Of a stretch of 64,000 bases of DNA, positions 55,427 through 64,000 are shown piece after piece. The DNA lies in the NCBI RefSeq assembly GCF_048569485.1, contig NC_134353.1:705528841-705592840 (forward strand). The letters run 5' to 3'. This DNA comes from Anomaloglossus baeobatrachus (lineage: Eukaryota > Chordata > Amphibia > Anura > Aromobatidae). The notes under the pieces are model-generated. The model saw only the letters and a list, made by a program, of their open reading frames with translations. It did no database searches and was not told the DNA's origin. The first letter of the stretch is position 1. Each line of letters begins with the position of its first letter. A program made the translations under genes and the position numbers.

Positions 55427-56445
55427 CGGCTTCCGGCATTCCTCCCGAAGTCATCTCCACTATGACTCAGGCTCGGAAGTCTTCCTCGGCCAAGATTTAC
55501 CACAGGACTTGGAGAATTTTCCTGTCCTGGTGTCGTTCTTCCGGGCATGCCCCTTGGCCTTTTTCCTTGCCGACCATCCTGTCCTTTCTACAGTCCGGTC
55601 TGCAGCTAGGACTATCCCTCAATTCCCTTAAGGGACAGGTCTCGGCGCTGTCAGTGTTGTTCCAGCGGCGTATCGCCCGATTGGCCCAGGTGCGCACCTT
55701 CATGCAGGGCGCATCTCACATCATTCCACCTTACCGGCGGCCTTTGGATCCCTGGGACCTTAATCTGGTCCTCACGGCCTTACAGAAACCCCCCTTTGAG
55801 CCTCTTAGGGAGGTTTCTTTGTTTCGACTTTCACAGAAGGTCGTTTTTCTGGTGGCCATAACTTCTCTCAGGAGAGTCTCTGATTTGGCTGCGCTCTCTT
55901 CGGAGTCACCTTTTTTGGTTTTTCACCAAGACAAGGTGGTTCTCCGTCCGACTCCGGACTTTCTCCCTAAGGTGGTGTCTCCTTTCCACCTTAACCAGGA
56001 CATTTCATTGCCTTCCTTTTGTCCGGCTCCTGTGCATCGCTTTGAGAAAGCGTTGCATACTTTAGATCTGGTGCGGGCGCTCCGGATCTATGTGTCACGC
56101 ACCGCTGTTCTTAGGCGGTGCACCTCTCTTTTTGTGCTGACCACAGGTCAGCGCAAGGGTCTCTCGGCTTCTAAACCAACCCTAGCTCGTTGGATTAGGT
56201 CGGCCATATCCGATGCCTACCAGTGCACTCAGGTGCCTCCCCCGCCGGGGATCAAGGCGCATTCGACCAGAGCTGTCGGTGCCTCTTGGGCTTTCAGGCA
56301 CCAGGCTATGGCTCAGCAGGTCTGTTAGGCTGCCACTTGGTCTAGTCTGCACACCTTTTCGAAGCACTACCAAGTGCATGCTCATGCTTCGGCAGATGCG
56401 AGCTTGGGCAGACGCATCCTTCAGGCGGCTGTCGCCCATTTGTGA
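55370..56445 (+). pseudogene. D6 tyrosine recombinase region
   Basis: KIYHRTWRIFLSWCRSS, LKGQVSALSVLFQRRI, TSLRRVSDLAALS, KAHSTRAVGASWAF and a FSKHYQVHAHAS-like tyrosine motif at the end. Belongs to the same subfamily as the RNase H part. Confidence 0.83.
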
Positions 56446-56918
56446 AGTTAGGTTTTGCCTACTTCTCAGTTTTCTGTTTATTTCCCACCCATGGACTGCT
56501 TTGAGACGTCCCATGGTCTGGGTCTCCCATAAGGAACGATGAAGAAAGAGAATATTGTTTACTTACCGTAAATTCTTTTTCTTATAGTTCCGTATTGGGA
56601 GACCCAGCACCCTCCCTGTTGCCTGTTGGCAGTTTCTTGTTCCGTGTGTTTTCACCGGCTGTTGTTGTAGACAGAGGTTCCGGTTGTTCCGGGTTTTGCA
56701 CTGTCTCTACTTGTGGGTGGATGTCCTCCTTCAGCTTTTGCACTAAACTGGCTAGATTTGGTTATCCAGGGGGTTCATATGCTCGGAGGGAGGAGCTACA
56801 CTTTTTAGTGTAGTACTTTGTGTGTCCTCCGGAGGCAGAAGCTATACACCCATGGTCTGGGTCTCCCATGTCGGAACTATAAGAAAAAGAATTTACGGTA
56901 AGTAAACAAAATTCTCTG

Positions 56919-57339
56919 TTTTTGATGATGTGACTGAAGACAGAAGCAGCCGGATGAATTTTGTAGTGTACAGGGCTATACGTTCTGCTCACATTCAACC
57001 AAATGCAGCAAAGTTGATTAGTTCGCCCTTCACTGTACAGCTAAACAATGAGCCAAAACATACTGTGAAAGCAAACCTGAAATTTAAGGGAAAATAGTGG
57101 AATATTGTGCAATGGACAAGTCAGTCACCAGATCTCTACCCCATGGAGTTGCATTTCACATGCTCAAGACAATGCTTACAGCAGAAAGACCCACAAACAA
57201 TGAACAACTGAAATCAGCTGGTGTAAAGGCTTAGCAAAGCATCCCACGGGAGGAAACCAACGTCTGGTGTCGTCCATAACTTGAGGCATTCATTGCCTGC
57301 AAAGGATTCTCTACAAAGTATTAAAAATTAATATTTTAT
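56919..57339 (+). pseudogene. Tc1-B transposase relic, 3' piece
   Basis: Aligns with Tc1-A 2,415-2,845: AGAAGCAGCCGGATGAATT, AACAATGAGCCAAAACATAC (second catalytic motif, altered to NNEPKH) and TCAGTCACCAGATCTCTACC (third). Lies between D6 and D7. Confidence 0.85.
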
Positions 57340-58289
57340 TTCTTTGTCGCTCCATTGGGAGACCCAGACAATTGGGTGTATAGCTTCTGCCTCTGGAGGC
57401 CACACAAAGTATTACACTTTTAAAAAAGTGTAACCCCTCCCCTCTGCCTATACACCCTCCCGTGGACCACGGGCTCCTCAGTTTTATGCTTTGTGTGGAA
57501 GGAGGCACACATCCACTCATGCATTCTCATACATAGTTATGTCGGATGGAAGAAAAGAGGGCCCCGATGGGGGCCCCCGGCATGTTCCCTTCTCACCCCA
57601 CTATGTCGGCGGTGCTGTTAAGGTTAAGGTACCCATTGCGGGTACGGAGGCTGGAGCCACATGCCATCTCCTTCACCATCCCTTATGCGGCTCTGGGAGA
57701 AGTGGGATCCTGAGCGGTCATCCATATGCTGGGACCGTGCTCCATCCGCAGCCCCTGGTGGAACCTGCCGGACCGGAGCTTCTTCACCCCCAGGGACCGG
57801 GCCCTGCAACTTGAAGGTACTCTATATCCTCATGTGGGGACTGTACAGGGAGGGTCGCACCTTCCCCCCGGAAGCCGCGGTAGTTCAGTCCGTTGTCCTT
57901 TCGGCGGACTTCCGCGCCGACCGTGCCTGCTTGTCGGGCGCGGCCTTAAATTTAGTCCCCGGCTTCATTGCGGCCTAGTCGCGAAAAATCCCGCCCCCGG
58001 GCCTGCCTGTCAGGGGTAAGGGCGGGATTACCGACAGAGGGCTGGAGCATCTTTGCATGTCTCCCCTCCCCTCTCTTTGACCACTATGGGGCCTCCAGAT
58101 TCCCGCCTTTTGCCGGCGCCGCCCATGGCTCCACTCCCCCCTTGAGAGCTCCGGCGGCCATGTTTGGCATTCTGCCGGTGTATGCTGCAGCTGCACAGCT
58201 CTACAGCTTCGGGGGACCCACGACAGGGAGGACACCAGCCGTTGGTAAGCCGCACCGGTCACCCGGTGCTGGTACCCCTAGGGTGCCGA

Positions 58290-58292
58290 TTA

Positions 58293-58388
<96 letters not shown>

Positions 58389-58395
58389 TTATATA
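58290..58395. repeat. (TA)n microsatellite in D7 leader
   Basis: Two adjoining TA runs separated by ATAATATAAT. Lies upstream of the gag-like region. Confidence 0.95.
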
Positions 58396-58472
58396 TATTC
58401 GGAACGGCTGTATAACCCTTTCCCATATACCCTCAGTGGTCGCTCTCCTAAGGGACACTTATTGCTTACAGC

Positions 58473-59939
58473 ATGTCGTCCACAAGGAGGATCACTGTGA
58501 TCAATGCTCGACTCCTGCCACGCTTGCTCAGCCGGAGCCTAGGGCACTTGTGGGCCCCTCGGCTCATGTAGACCCCCCCGCTCCCCCTGAGCAGGCTGCA
58601 GGGACAGAGTCACCGTCGTTGGCCTCTTTCGCTGAGAAACTCTGTCACTTTCTCAATCCATTGCACAGTCTATGGACAAATGGTCATCTAAGCTCCTTGA
58701 GGCATTGCAGTCCAGACCGGACCCTTCACAGGCCCCGGCCCCTGTTAGTTTGTCTCCTCCAGGCCCTTCTCGGTCCGCGCCGCAGCGCGCTCCCAGGATA
58801 GCCCCTAGGTCCCAGGCAGAGGACTCCTGCCCGGATCGCAGTCCCAGACCGGCTAAGCGGCCTCGCTGGGACTCTTCCCCGGCCTCCTCACGCTGCTCTG
58901 GATCCCAGCTTGAGGACTCTCAGGAAGAGGAGGCGGACGTGGGAGCTCAGGGCTCTGACCCTGACTTCGCCCTTAACCTTGATACCCCTGAGGGGGACAC
59001 CTTAATAAATGATCTTATATCATCCATCAACCAGGTGTTGGATCTCTCACCCCTGCCTCCCCCTGTAGAGGAGTCGGCTTCTCAGCAGGAGAAACACCAA
59101 TTCCGTTTCCCCAAACGTACGCGCAATACGTTTTTTGATCACTCTAACTTCAGGGACGCTGTCCAGAAGCCCAGAGCGGTCCCAGACAAGCGCTGTGCTA
59201 AACGGCACACTGACACGCGTTATGACTTTCCACCTGATGTCATTAAGGGCTGGGCACACTCTCCCAAGGTGGATCCTCCAGTCTCTAGATTGGCTGCTAG
59301 GTCCGTTGTGTCTGTTGCCGATGCCTCATCCCTGAAAGATGCCACTTACAGACAGACAGAGCTCTTGGTGAAGTCTATTTTTGAGGCCACGGGCTCGTCT
59401 TTCGCCCCGGCCTTTGCGGCCGTGTGGGCTCTCCAAGCAATCTCAGCATGTCTGACTGAGATTAATGCTGTCACGCGGAATTCTGCTCCGCATGTTTCTT
59501 CCTTGACCTCTCAGGCATCAGCTTTTTCGTCCTACGCCATGAACGCCGTCCTGGACTCCGCTAGTCTACGGCTGTAGCATCTGCTAACTCCGTGGCAGTC
59601 CGCAGGGCCATGTGGCTGCGCGAATGGAAAGCAGACTCTGCTTCCAAAAGGTTCTTAACTGGTTTGCCTTTTTCTGGCGACCGTTTATTTGGCGAACGGT
59701 TGGATGAGATTATTAAGGAATCCTCGGAAAAGGACTCCTCCTTACCCCAGTCCAAACCTAAGAGACCTCAGCAGAGAAAAATCCACTCGAGGTTTCGGTC
59801 CTTTCGTCCCTCTGCCAAGCCCCAATCCTCTTCGTCCAACCGGCCGGAGAAAGGCCAGAGGAACTCCTATGCGTGGCGGTCAAAGTCACGCCCCCAAAAG
59901 GCCGCAGGAGGCACTGCCTCCAAGACGGCCTCCTCATGA
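58473..59939 (+). pseudogene. D7 gag-like region (broken)
   Basis: Core with RFPKRTRNTFFDHSNFRDA, VDPPVSRLAARSVVSVAD and FAPAFAAVWALQAISACL; basic tail RFRSFRPSAKPQSSSS. The counterpart of the CxxC N-terminus seen in D1 and D5 is not intact. Fossil. Confidence 0.82.
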
Positions 59940-61834
59940 CTCTCGGCCTCACCTAGCCACATCCTCGGTCGGTGGCAGGCTCTCCTGCTTTGGAGACGCC
60001 TGGTGGCCACACGTTCAAGACCGATGGGTGAGAGACATTCTGTCTCATGGTTACAGGATAGAGTTCAGCTCTCGACATACGGCTCGTTTCTTCAGAACCT
60101 CCCCACCCCCCGCATAGGCCGACGCACTTTTTCAGTCAGTGGACGCTCTAACGTTCGAAGGAGTTGTGATTCCCGTTCCCCTTCAGGAACGTGGTCGCGG
60201 ATTTTACTCCAACTTGTTCGTGGTGCCAAAAAAGGACGGGTCATTCCGTCCCGTTCTGGACCTCAAGCTGCTCAACAGACATGTGAGAACCAGACGGTTT
60301 CGGATGGAATCTCTCCGCTCGGTCATCGCCTCGATGTCACAAGGAGACTTCCTAGCATCGATCGACATCAAGGATGCTTATCTCCATGTGCCGATCGCAC
60401 TCGAACATCAGCGTTACCTGCGTTTCGCCATCGGGGACGAACACTTCCAGTTCGTCGCATTGCCCTTCGGCCTGGCGACAGCCCCACGGGTTTTCACCAA
60501 AGTCATGGCATCCGTCGTGGCGGTCCTGCACTCTCAGGGTCACTCGGTGATCCCCTACTTGGACGATCTCCTAGTCAGGGCCCCTTCTCGGGTGGCGTGT
60601 CAACAAAGTCTTACCGTCACTCTGGCGACTCTCCAGAAGTTCGGGTGGATCATCAATTTCCCGACATCCAAGTTGACGCCGACCCAATCACTGACTTACC
60701 TCGGGATGGAGTTTCATACCCAGACAGCGTTAGTCAAGCTACCGCGGGACAAACAGCTTTCTCTGCAGGCGGGGGTGCAATCTCTTCTTCGGAGTCAGTC
60801 ACACCCCGTAAGGCTCCTCATGCACTTCCTGGGGAAGATGGTGGCAGCTATGGAGGCAGTGCCGTTCGCGCAATTCCATCTACGGCCACTCCAATGGGAC
60901 ATTCTTCGCAAATGGGACAAGAGTTCGGCTTCCCTCAACAAGAACATCTCTTTCACTTGCAGCCAAAACATCACTTCAGTGGTGGCTCCTACCCACATCT
61001 CTGTCTCGGGGAAAATCCTTCCTACCCCCAACCTGGGCCGTGGTCACCACGAACGCGAGCCTGTCAGGTTGGGGAGCGGTTTTTCTCCACCACAGGGCTC
61101 AAGGAACCTGGACTCCAATAGAATCGTCCTTTCAGATCAATATCCTGGAGATAAGGGCAGTATATCTAGCCCTATTGGCTTTCCATCGGTGGCTGGAGGG
61201 CAGGCAGATCCGAATCCAGTCGGACAACGCCACTGCCGTCGCCTACATCAACCACCAAGGCGGCACTCGCAGTCGTCAAGCCTTCCAGGAAGTCCGGCGG
61301 ATTCTGCAGTGGGTGGAAGTCACAGGCTCCACCATCTCCGCAGTTCACATCCCGGGCGTGGAAAACTGGGAAGCAGATTTTCTCAGTCGTCAGGGCATGG
61401 ACGCGGGGGAATGGTCTCTTCACCCAGACGTGTTTCGAGAGATCTGTCGCCGCTGGGGAATGCCGGACGTCGATCTCATGGCGTCACGACACAACAACAA
61501 GGTCCCGGCCTTCATGGCACGGTCTCAGGATCACAGAGCTCTGGCAGCGGACGCTTTAGTCCAGGATTGGTCGCAGTTTCGACTGCCTTATGTGTTTCCC
61601 CCTCTGGCGATGCTGCCCAGGGTACTACGCAAGATCAGGTCCGACTGCCGTCGCGCCATTCTCGTCGCTCCAGACTGGCCGAGGCGGTCGTGGTATCCGG
61701 ATCTGTGGCATCTCACGGTGGGTCAACCGTTGGCACTTCCAGACCGCCCAGACTTGCTGTCACAAGGCCCGTTTTTCCATCTGAATTCTGTGGCCCTCAA
61801 CCTGACTGTGTGGCCATTGAGTCCTGGCTCCTAG
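59940..61834 (+). pseudogene. D7 RT-RNase H-DAM-like region (broken)
   Basis: RT ASIDIKDAYLHVPI, LPFGLATAPRVF, YLDDLLVRAPS; RNase H LSGWGAVFLHHRAQG, QSDNATAVAYIN; DAM-like DVDLMASRHNNKVP. Confidence 0.85.
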
Positions 61835-62853
61835 CATCTTCAGGGTTATCCCAGGATGTCATTGCCACCATGAGACAAGCCAGGAAGCCAACGTCCGCCA
61901 AGATCTATTACAGGTCTTGGCAAATCTTTTTATCCTGGTGCTCTGATAACGGTTTTTCTCCATGGCCGTTTGCCTTACCCACATTCCTTTCATTCCTACA
62001 ATCTGGAATGGACAAGGGTTTGTCCCTCGGCTCTCTCAAGGGCCAAGTATCGGCGCTCTCCGTGTTTTTTCAAAAGCGTCTAGCCAGGCTTTCGCAGGTC
62101 CGCACGTTCCTGCAGGGGGTTTGCCACATGGTCCCACCTTACAAACGTCCGTTGGAACCTTGGAACCTTAACAGGGTCCTGACGGCGCTTCAAAAGCCGC
62201 CTTTTGAGCCGCTGCGGGATGTCTCTCTCTCCCGTCTTTCGCAGAAAGTGGCCTTCTTGGTGGCAGTCACGTCACTTCGGAGAGTGTCTGAGCTTGCAGC
62301 GCTGTCATGCAAAGCTCCCTTCCTGGTTTTCCACCAGGATAAGGTGGTTCTGCGTCCTGTCCCGGAATTTCTCCCTAAGGTGGTATCCCCTTTTCATCTA
62401 AATCAGGATATCTCCTTGCCTTCCTTTTGCCCTAATCCAAATCACCAGTGTGAAAAGGATTTGCACTCTTTGGATCTAGTGAGAGCACTCCGGTTCTACG
62501 TGTCTCGCACGGCGCCCCTGCGCCGTCCTGACGCGCTCTTTGTCCTTGTCGCTGACCAGCGTAAGGGCTCTCAGGCCTCCAAGTCAACCTTGGCTCGGTG
62601 GATCAAGGAACCGATTCTCGAGGCCTACCGTACTTCTGGGCTTCCGCTCCCTTCAGGGCCTAAAGCCCATTCTACCAGAGCTGTAGGTGCGTCCTGGGCA
62701 TTGGGGCACCGGGCGACGGCTCAGCAGGTGTGTCAGGCAGCTACGTGGTCTAGTCTGCACACTTTCACGAAACACTATCAAGTGCATACCTATGCTTCGG
62801 CAGACGCCAGTCTAGGTAGGCGAGTCCTCCAGGCGGCGGTTGCCCACCTGTAA
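61770..62853 (+). pseudogene. D7 tyrosine recombinase region
   Basis: SEFCGPQPDCVAIESWLLAS start, KIYYRSWQIFLSWC, TSLRRVSELAAL, KAHSTRAVGASWALGH, FTKHYQVHTYAS; this region itself reads through. Confidence 0.85.
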
Positions 62854-63363
62854 GAGGGGGCCGCTTTCAACTCTTTTTATTGTGGTATTCTTTTACCCAC
62901 CCAGGGACTGCTCTTGGATGTCCCAATTGTCTGGGTCTCCCAATGGAGCGACAAAGAAAAAGGGAATTTTGTTTACTTACCGTAAATTCCTTTTCTTCTA
63001 GCTCCTATTGGGAGACCCAGCACCCACCCCTGTGCCCTTCGGGCTGGTTGTTCTTTTGTATACACATGTTGTTGATGTTGATTTGTTCTTTTGGTTCATG
63101 GTCTTCAGTTCTCCGAACATCCTTCGGATTGAATTTACCCTAGACCAATTTATAAGTTTTCTCCTTCCTGCTTTTGCACCAAAACTGAGGAGCCCGTGGT
63201 CCACGGGAGGGTGTATAGGCAGAGGGGAGGGGTTACACTTTTTTAAAAGTGTAATACTTTGTGTGGCCTCCAAAGGCAGAAGCTATACACCCAATTGTCT
63301 GGGTCTCCCAATAGGAGCTAGAAGAAAAGGAATTTACGGTAAGTAAACAAAATTCCCTTTTTT

Positions 63364-63475
63364 TGGTAGTTAATTCTTCAAATTACTTTTGAGTTCTGTA
63401 ATGAGGCATTGTAGAAAAATGGTTGCAGTTCCTAAAACTTTCACGAGATATTTTTGCTCAACCTCTTTAAAGTGA
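63364..63475 (+). pseudogene. Tc1-B 3' untranslated remnant
   Basis: Aligns with Tc1-A from about 2,865: CAAATTACTTTTGAG, GTTGCAGTTCCTAAAACTTT and GAGATATTTTTGCTCAA. The right terminal repeat is absent. Confidence 0.8.
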
Positions 63476-63567
63476 ATCTGTACACTAGCATGCTTTTTCT
63501 AAAGCTCTCTTTATGAATTTCTAAAGATCCTTTATAATATTGTAATGAGCACAGGGAATAGTCGCAA

Positions 63568-64000
63568 GGGCGTTAGTTCCTGCGCTCATTCTGCCCTCTT
63601 AGCATGGTAGCATGCCCACAGGGGCGTGTTAATATGCTGTTCAAACCCCAGCGTCATCAGCCGTGACGTGCCTACCTGTGTTGGTTGTCACCGCCTAAGA
63701 ATGCCGGGCTTAGGGTCAGTTGGCATGATCAGAAGTCCCGGCACTTCCGGTCATGCACACTAGACCTCTCTGAAGCCGGGACACGTACACCCGGTTTCAA
63801 AGTACGCATAACCGGAAGTGACAGAACTTCTGATTATTCACTTCGACCTTAAGCCCGGCGTTCTGAAGCGATGACAACGAACACAGGTACGCGCGTCACC
63901 GCTGATGACGCTGGGCAATAGACATTGAATACCATGTTGGTACACCCCTGTGGGCGTGCTAACATGCTAAGAGGGTGGAATGAGCTCAGGAACTAATGCC
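63568..64000. mobile_element. Inverted-repeat element, cut by window end
   Basis: GGGCGTTAGTTCCTGCGCTC followed by ATTCTGCCCTCTTAGCATG near 63,568-63,607 is answered by CATGCTAAGAGGGTGGAATG and AGCTCAGGAACTAATGCC at the window end. Further arms (GCGTCATCAGCCGTGACG with CGTCACCGCTGATGACGC; AAGCCCGGCGTTCT with AGAATGCCGGGCTT; ACTTCCGGTCATGC with GCATAACCGGAAGT) run the whole length, so it is one long hairpin. Non-coding. Confidence 0.8.

Larger units (their letters stand above)
54235..56918 (+). mobile_element. DIRS element D6, different subfamily, only distal parts remain
   Basis: About 2.7 kb inside Tc1-B. Left tip TTTCTTCATCGTTCCTTATG; terminal repeat ATGGGTGTATAGCTTCTGCC with inverted copy at about 56,750-56,865; ICR 56,510-56,606; right tip ATTCTCT. 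GTTT borders both sides. Shared with the others only in the GGGAGACCCAG and TTTACGGTAAGTAAACAAAA cores. Parts present: RNase H and DAM-like region about 54,440-55,426 and YR about 55,370-56,445; gag and RT are missing. Broken. Confidence 0.9.
57340..63360 (+). mobile_element. DIRS element D7 in Tc1-B, lightly broken
   Basis: About 6.0 kb. Left tip TTCTTTGTCGCTCCATTGGG; inverted left repeat about 63,180-63,310; ICR 62,920-63,018; right tip CCC at 63,355-63,357. Leader differs from D1-D5 and carries an AT microsatellite. Parts: gag-like about 58,473-59,939, RT-RNase H-DAM-like about 59,940-61,834, YR about 61,770-62,853. Broken in about three to five places. Its proteins are more distant from D1-D5 than those are from one another. 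Confidence 0.92.
34935..63475 (+). mobile_element. Old Tc1 relic (Tc1-B) split by three DIRS insertions
   Basis: Same family as Tc1-A at 1,433-3,085. Pieces at 34,935-35,724, 54,075-54,234, 56,919-57,339 and 63,364-63,475 align one after another with Tc1-A (to about its positions 2,230, 2,239-2,414, 2,415-2,845 and 2,865 onward) with essentially nothing lost at the joints. The left end has CACTAGGTCCAGAAATATTT; the right terminal repeat is missing. The copy is strongly diverged from Tc1-A and is therefore old. The gaps are filled by DIRS elements D3, D6 and D7. Confidence 0.9.
10357..64000 (+). other. hira: HIRA gene, 5' half (exons 1-14 and introns, continues past window)
   Basis: HIRA is the WD40 scaffold of the HIRA-UBN1-CABIN1 complex, which deposits histone H3.3 outside S phase in the nucleus. 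Fourteen exons join with consistent phases and give a 534-codon reading frame that closely follows vertebrate HIRA (starts MKLLKPTWVNHNG; ends in the linker after the B domain). The seven-bladed WD40 propeller is encoded by exons 1-11, a linker by exon 12, and the ASF1-binding B domain by exon 13. All splice sites are GT-AG. The C-terminal half (CABIN1-binding, trimerisation) lies beyond the window. Introns 3, 11 and 14 are enlarged by DIRS insertions; intron 14 is at least 29.5 kb. Confidence 0.97.

Overview
The window is nuclear DNA from an anuran amphibian. The only host gene recognised is the 5' half of HIRA (WD40 histone H3.3 chaperone) on the + strand. Fourteen coding exons between 10,357 and 34,455 join in phase (1,604 nt, 534 codons plus 2 nt, about half of the ~1,017-residue vertebrate protein). 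No exon follows in the remaining 29.5 kb, so intron 14 exceeds 29.5 kb. The frog assignment rests on the HIRA sequence together with the repeat types: DIRS, Tc1, L2-type LINE tails and many palindromic MITEs. The species cannot be told.

Layout. 1-9,600: upstream DNA made of repeats: a Tc1 transposon with a nearly intact transposase (1,433-3,085), several inverted-repeat elements, a 37-bp minisatellite split by two L2-type LINE insertions. 9,600-10,356: HIRA upstream and promoter region with E2F-like and ETS-like sites. 10,357-14,320: exons 1-3; intron 2 holds a 29-bp minisatellite and four MITEs. 14,416-20,661: a whole-looking DIRS element (D1) in intron 3. 20,722-26,624: exons 4-11, with Tc1 relics in introns 4 and 10. 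26,686-32,737: DIRS element D2 in intron 11. 32,788-34,455: exons 12-14. 34,935-63,475: one old Tc1 relic in intron 14 that was opened three times by DIRS elements (D3 at 35,725-54,074, D6 at 54,235-56,918, D7 at 57,340-63,360). D3 itself contains D4 (39,472-51,814), and D4 contains D5 (42,774-48,846). 63,568-64,000: one more inverted-repeat element, cut by the window end.

The seven DIRS copies (tyrosine-recombinase retroelements) make up about half of the window and all point the same way as HIRA. Each has inverted terminal repeats and an internal complementary region (ICR) equal to the complement of the two outer ends joined, which is diagnostic of DIRS. Their parts in order are a gag-like ORF, RT-RNase H-DAM-like ORF, and a tyrosine recombinase (YR) frame. 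D1 and D5 look whole; D2, D3 and D7 are lightly broken; D6 retains only distal parts; D4 is heavily decayed.

Main points of interest: (i) the nesting order conflicts with the decay order, implying that D4 moved when its genes were already dead; (ii) target trinucleotides (TTC/TTT) can be read at every nested junction; (iii) two HIRA introns that would otherwise be only about 155 and 111 bp each took in a full DIRS copy 50-60 bp before the acceptor, just upstream of a branch-point-like motif; (iv) the YR frame stays open for about 1.8 kb across the RT-RNase H gene; (v) every copy carries a sense acceptor-like and donor-like site near its 3' end.
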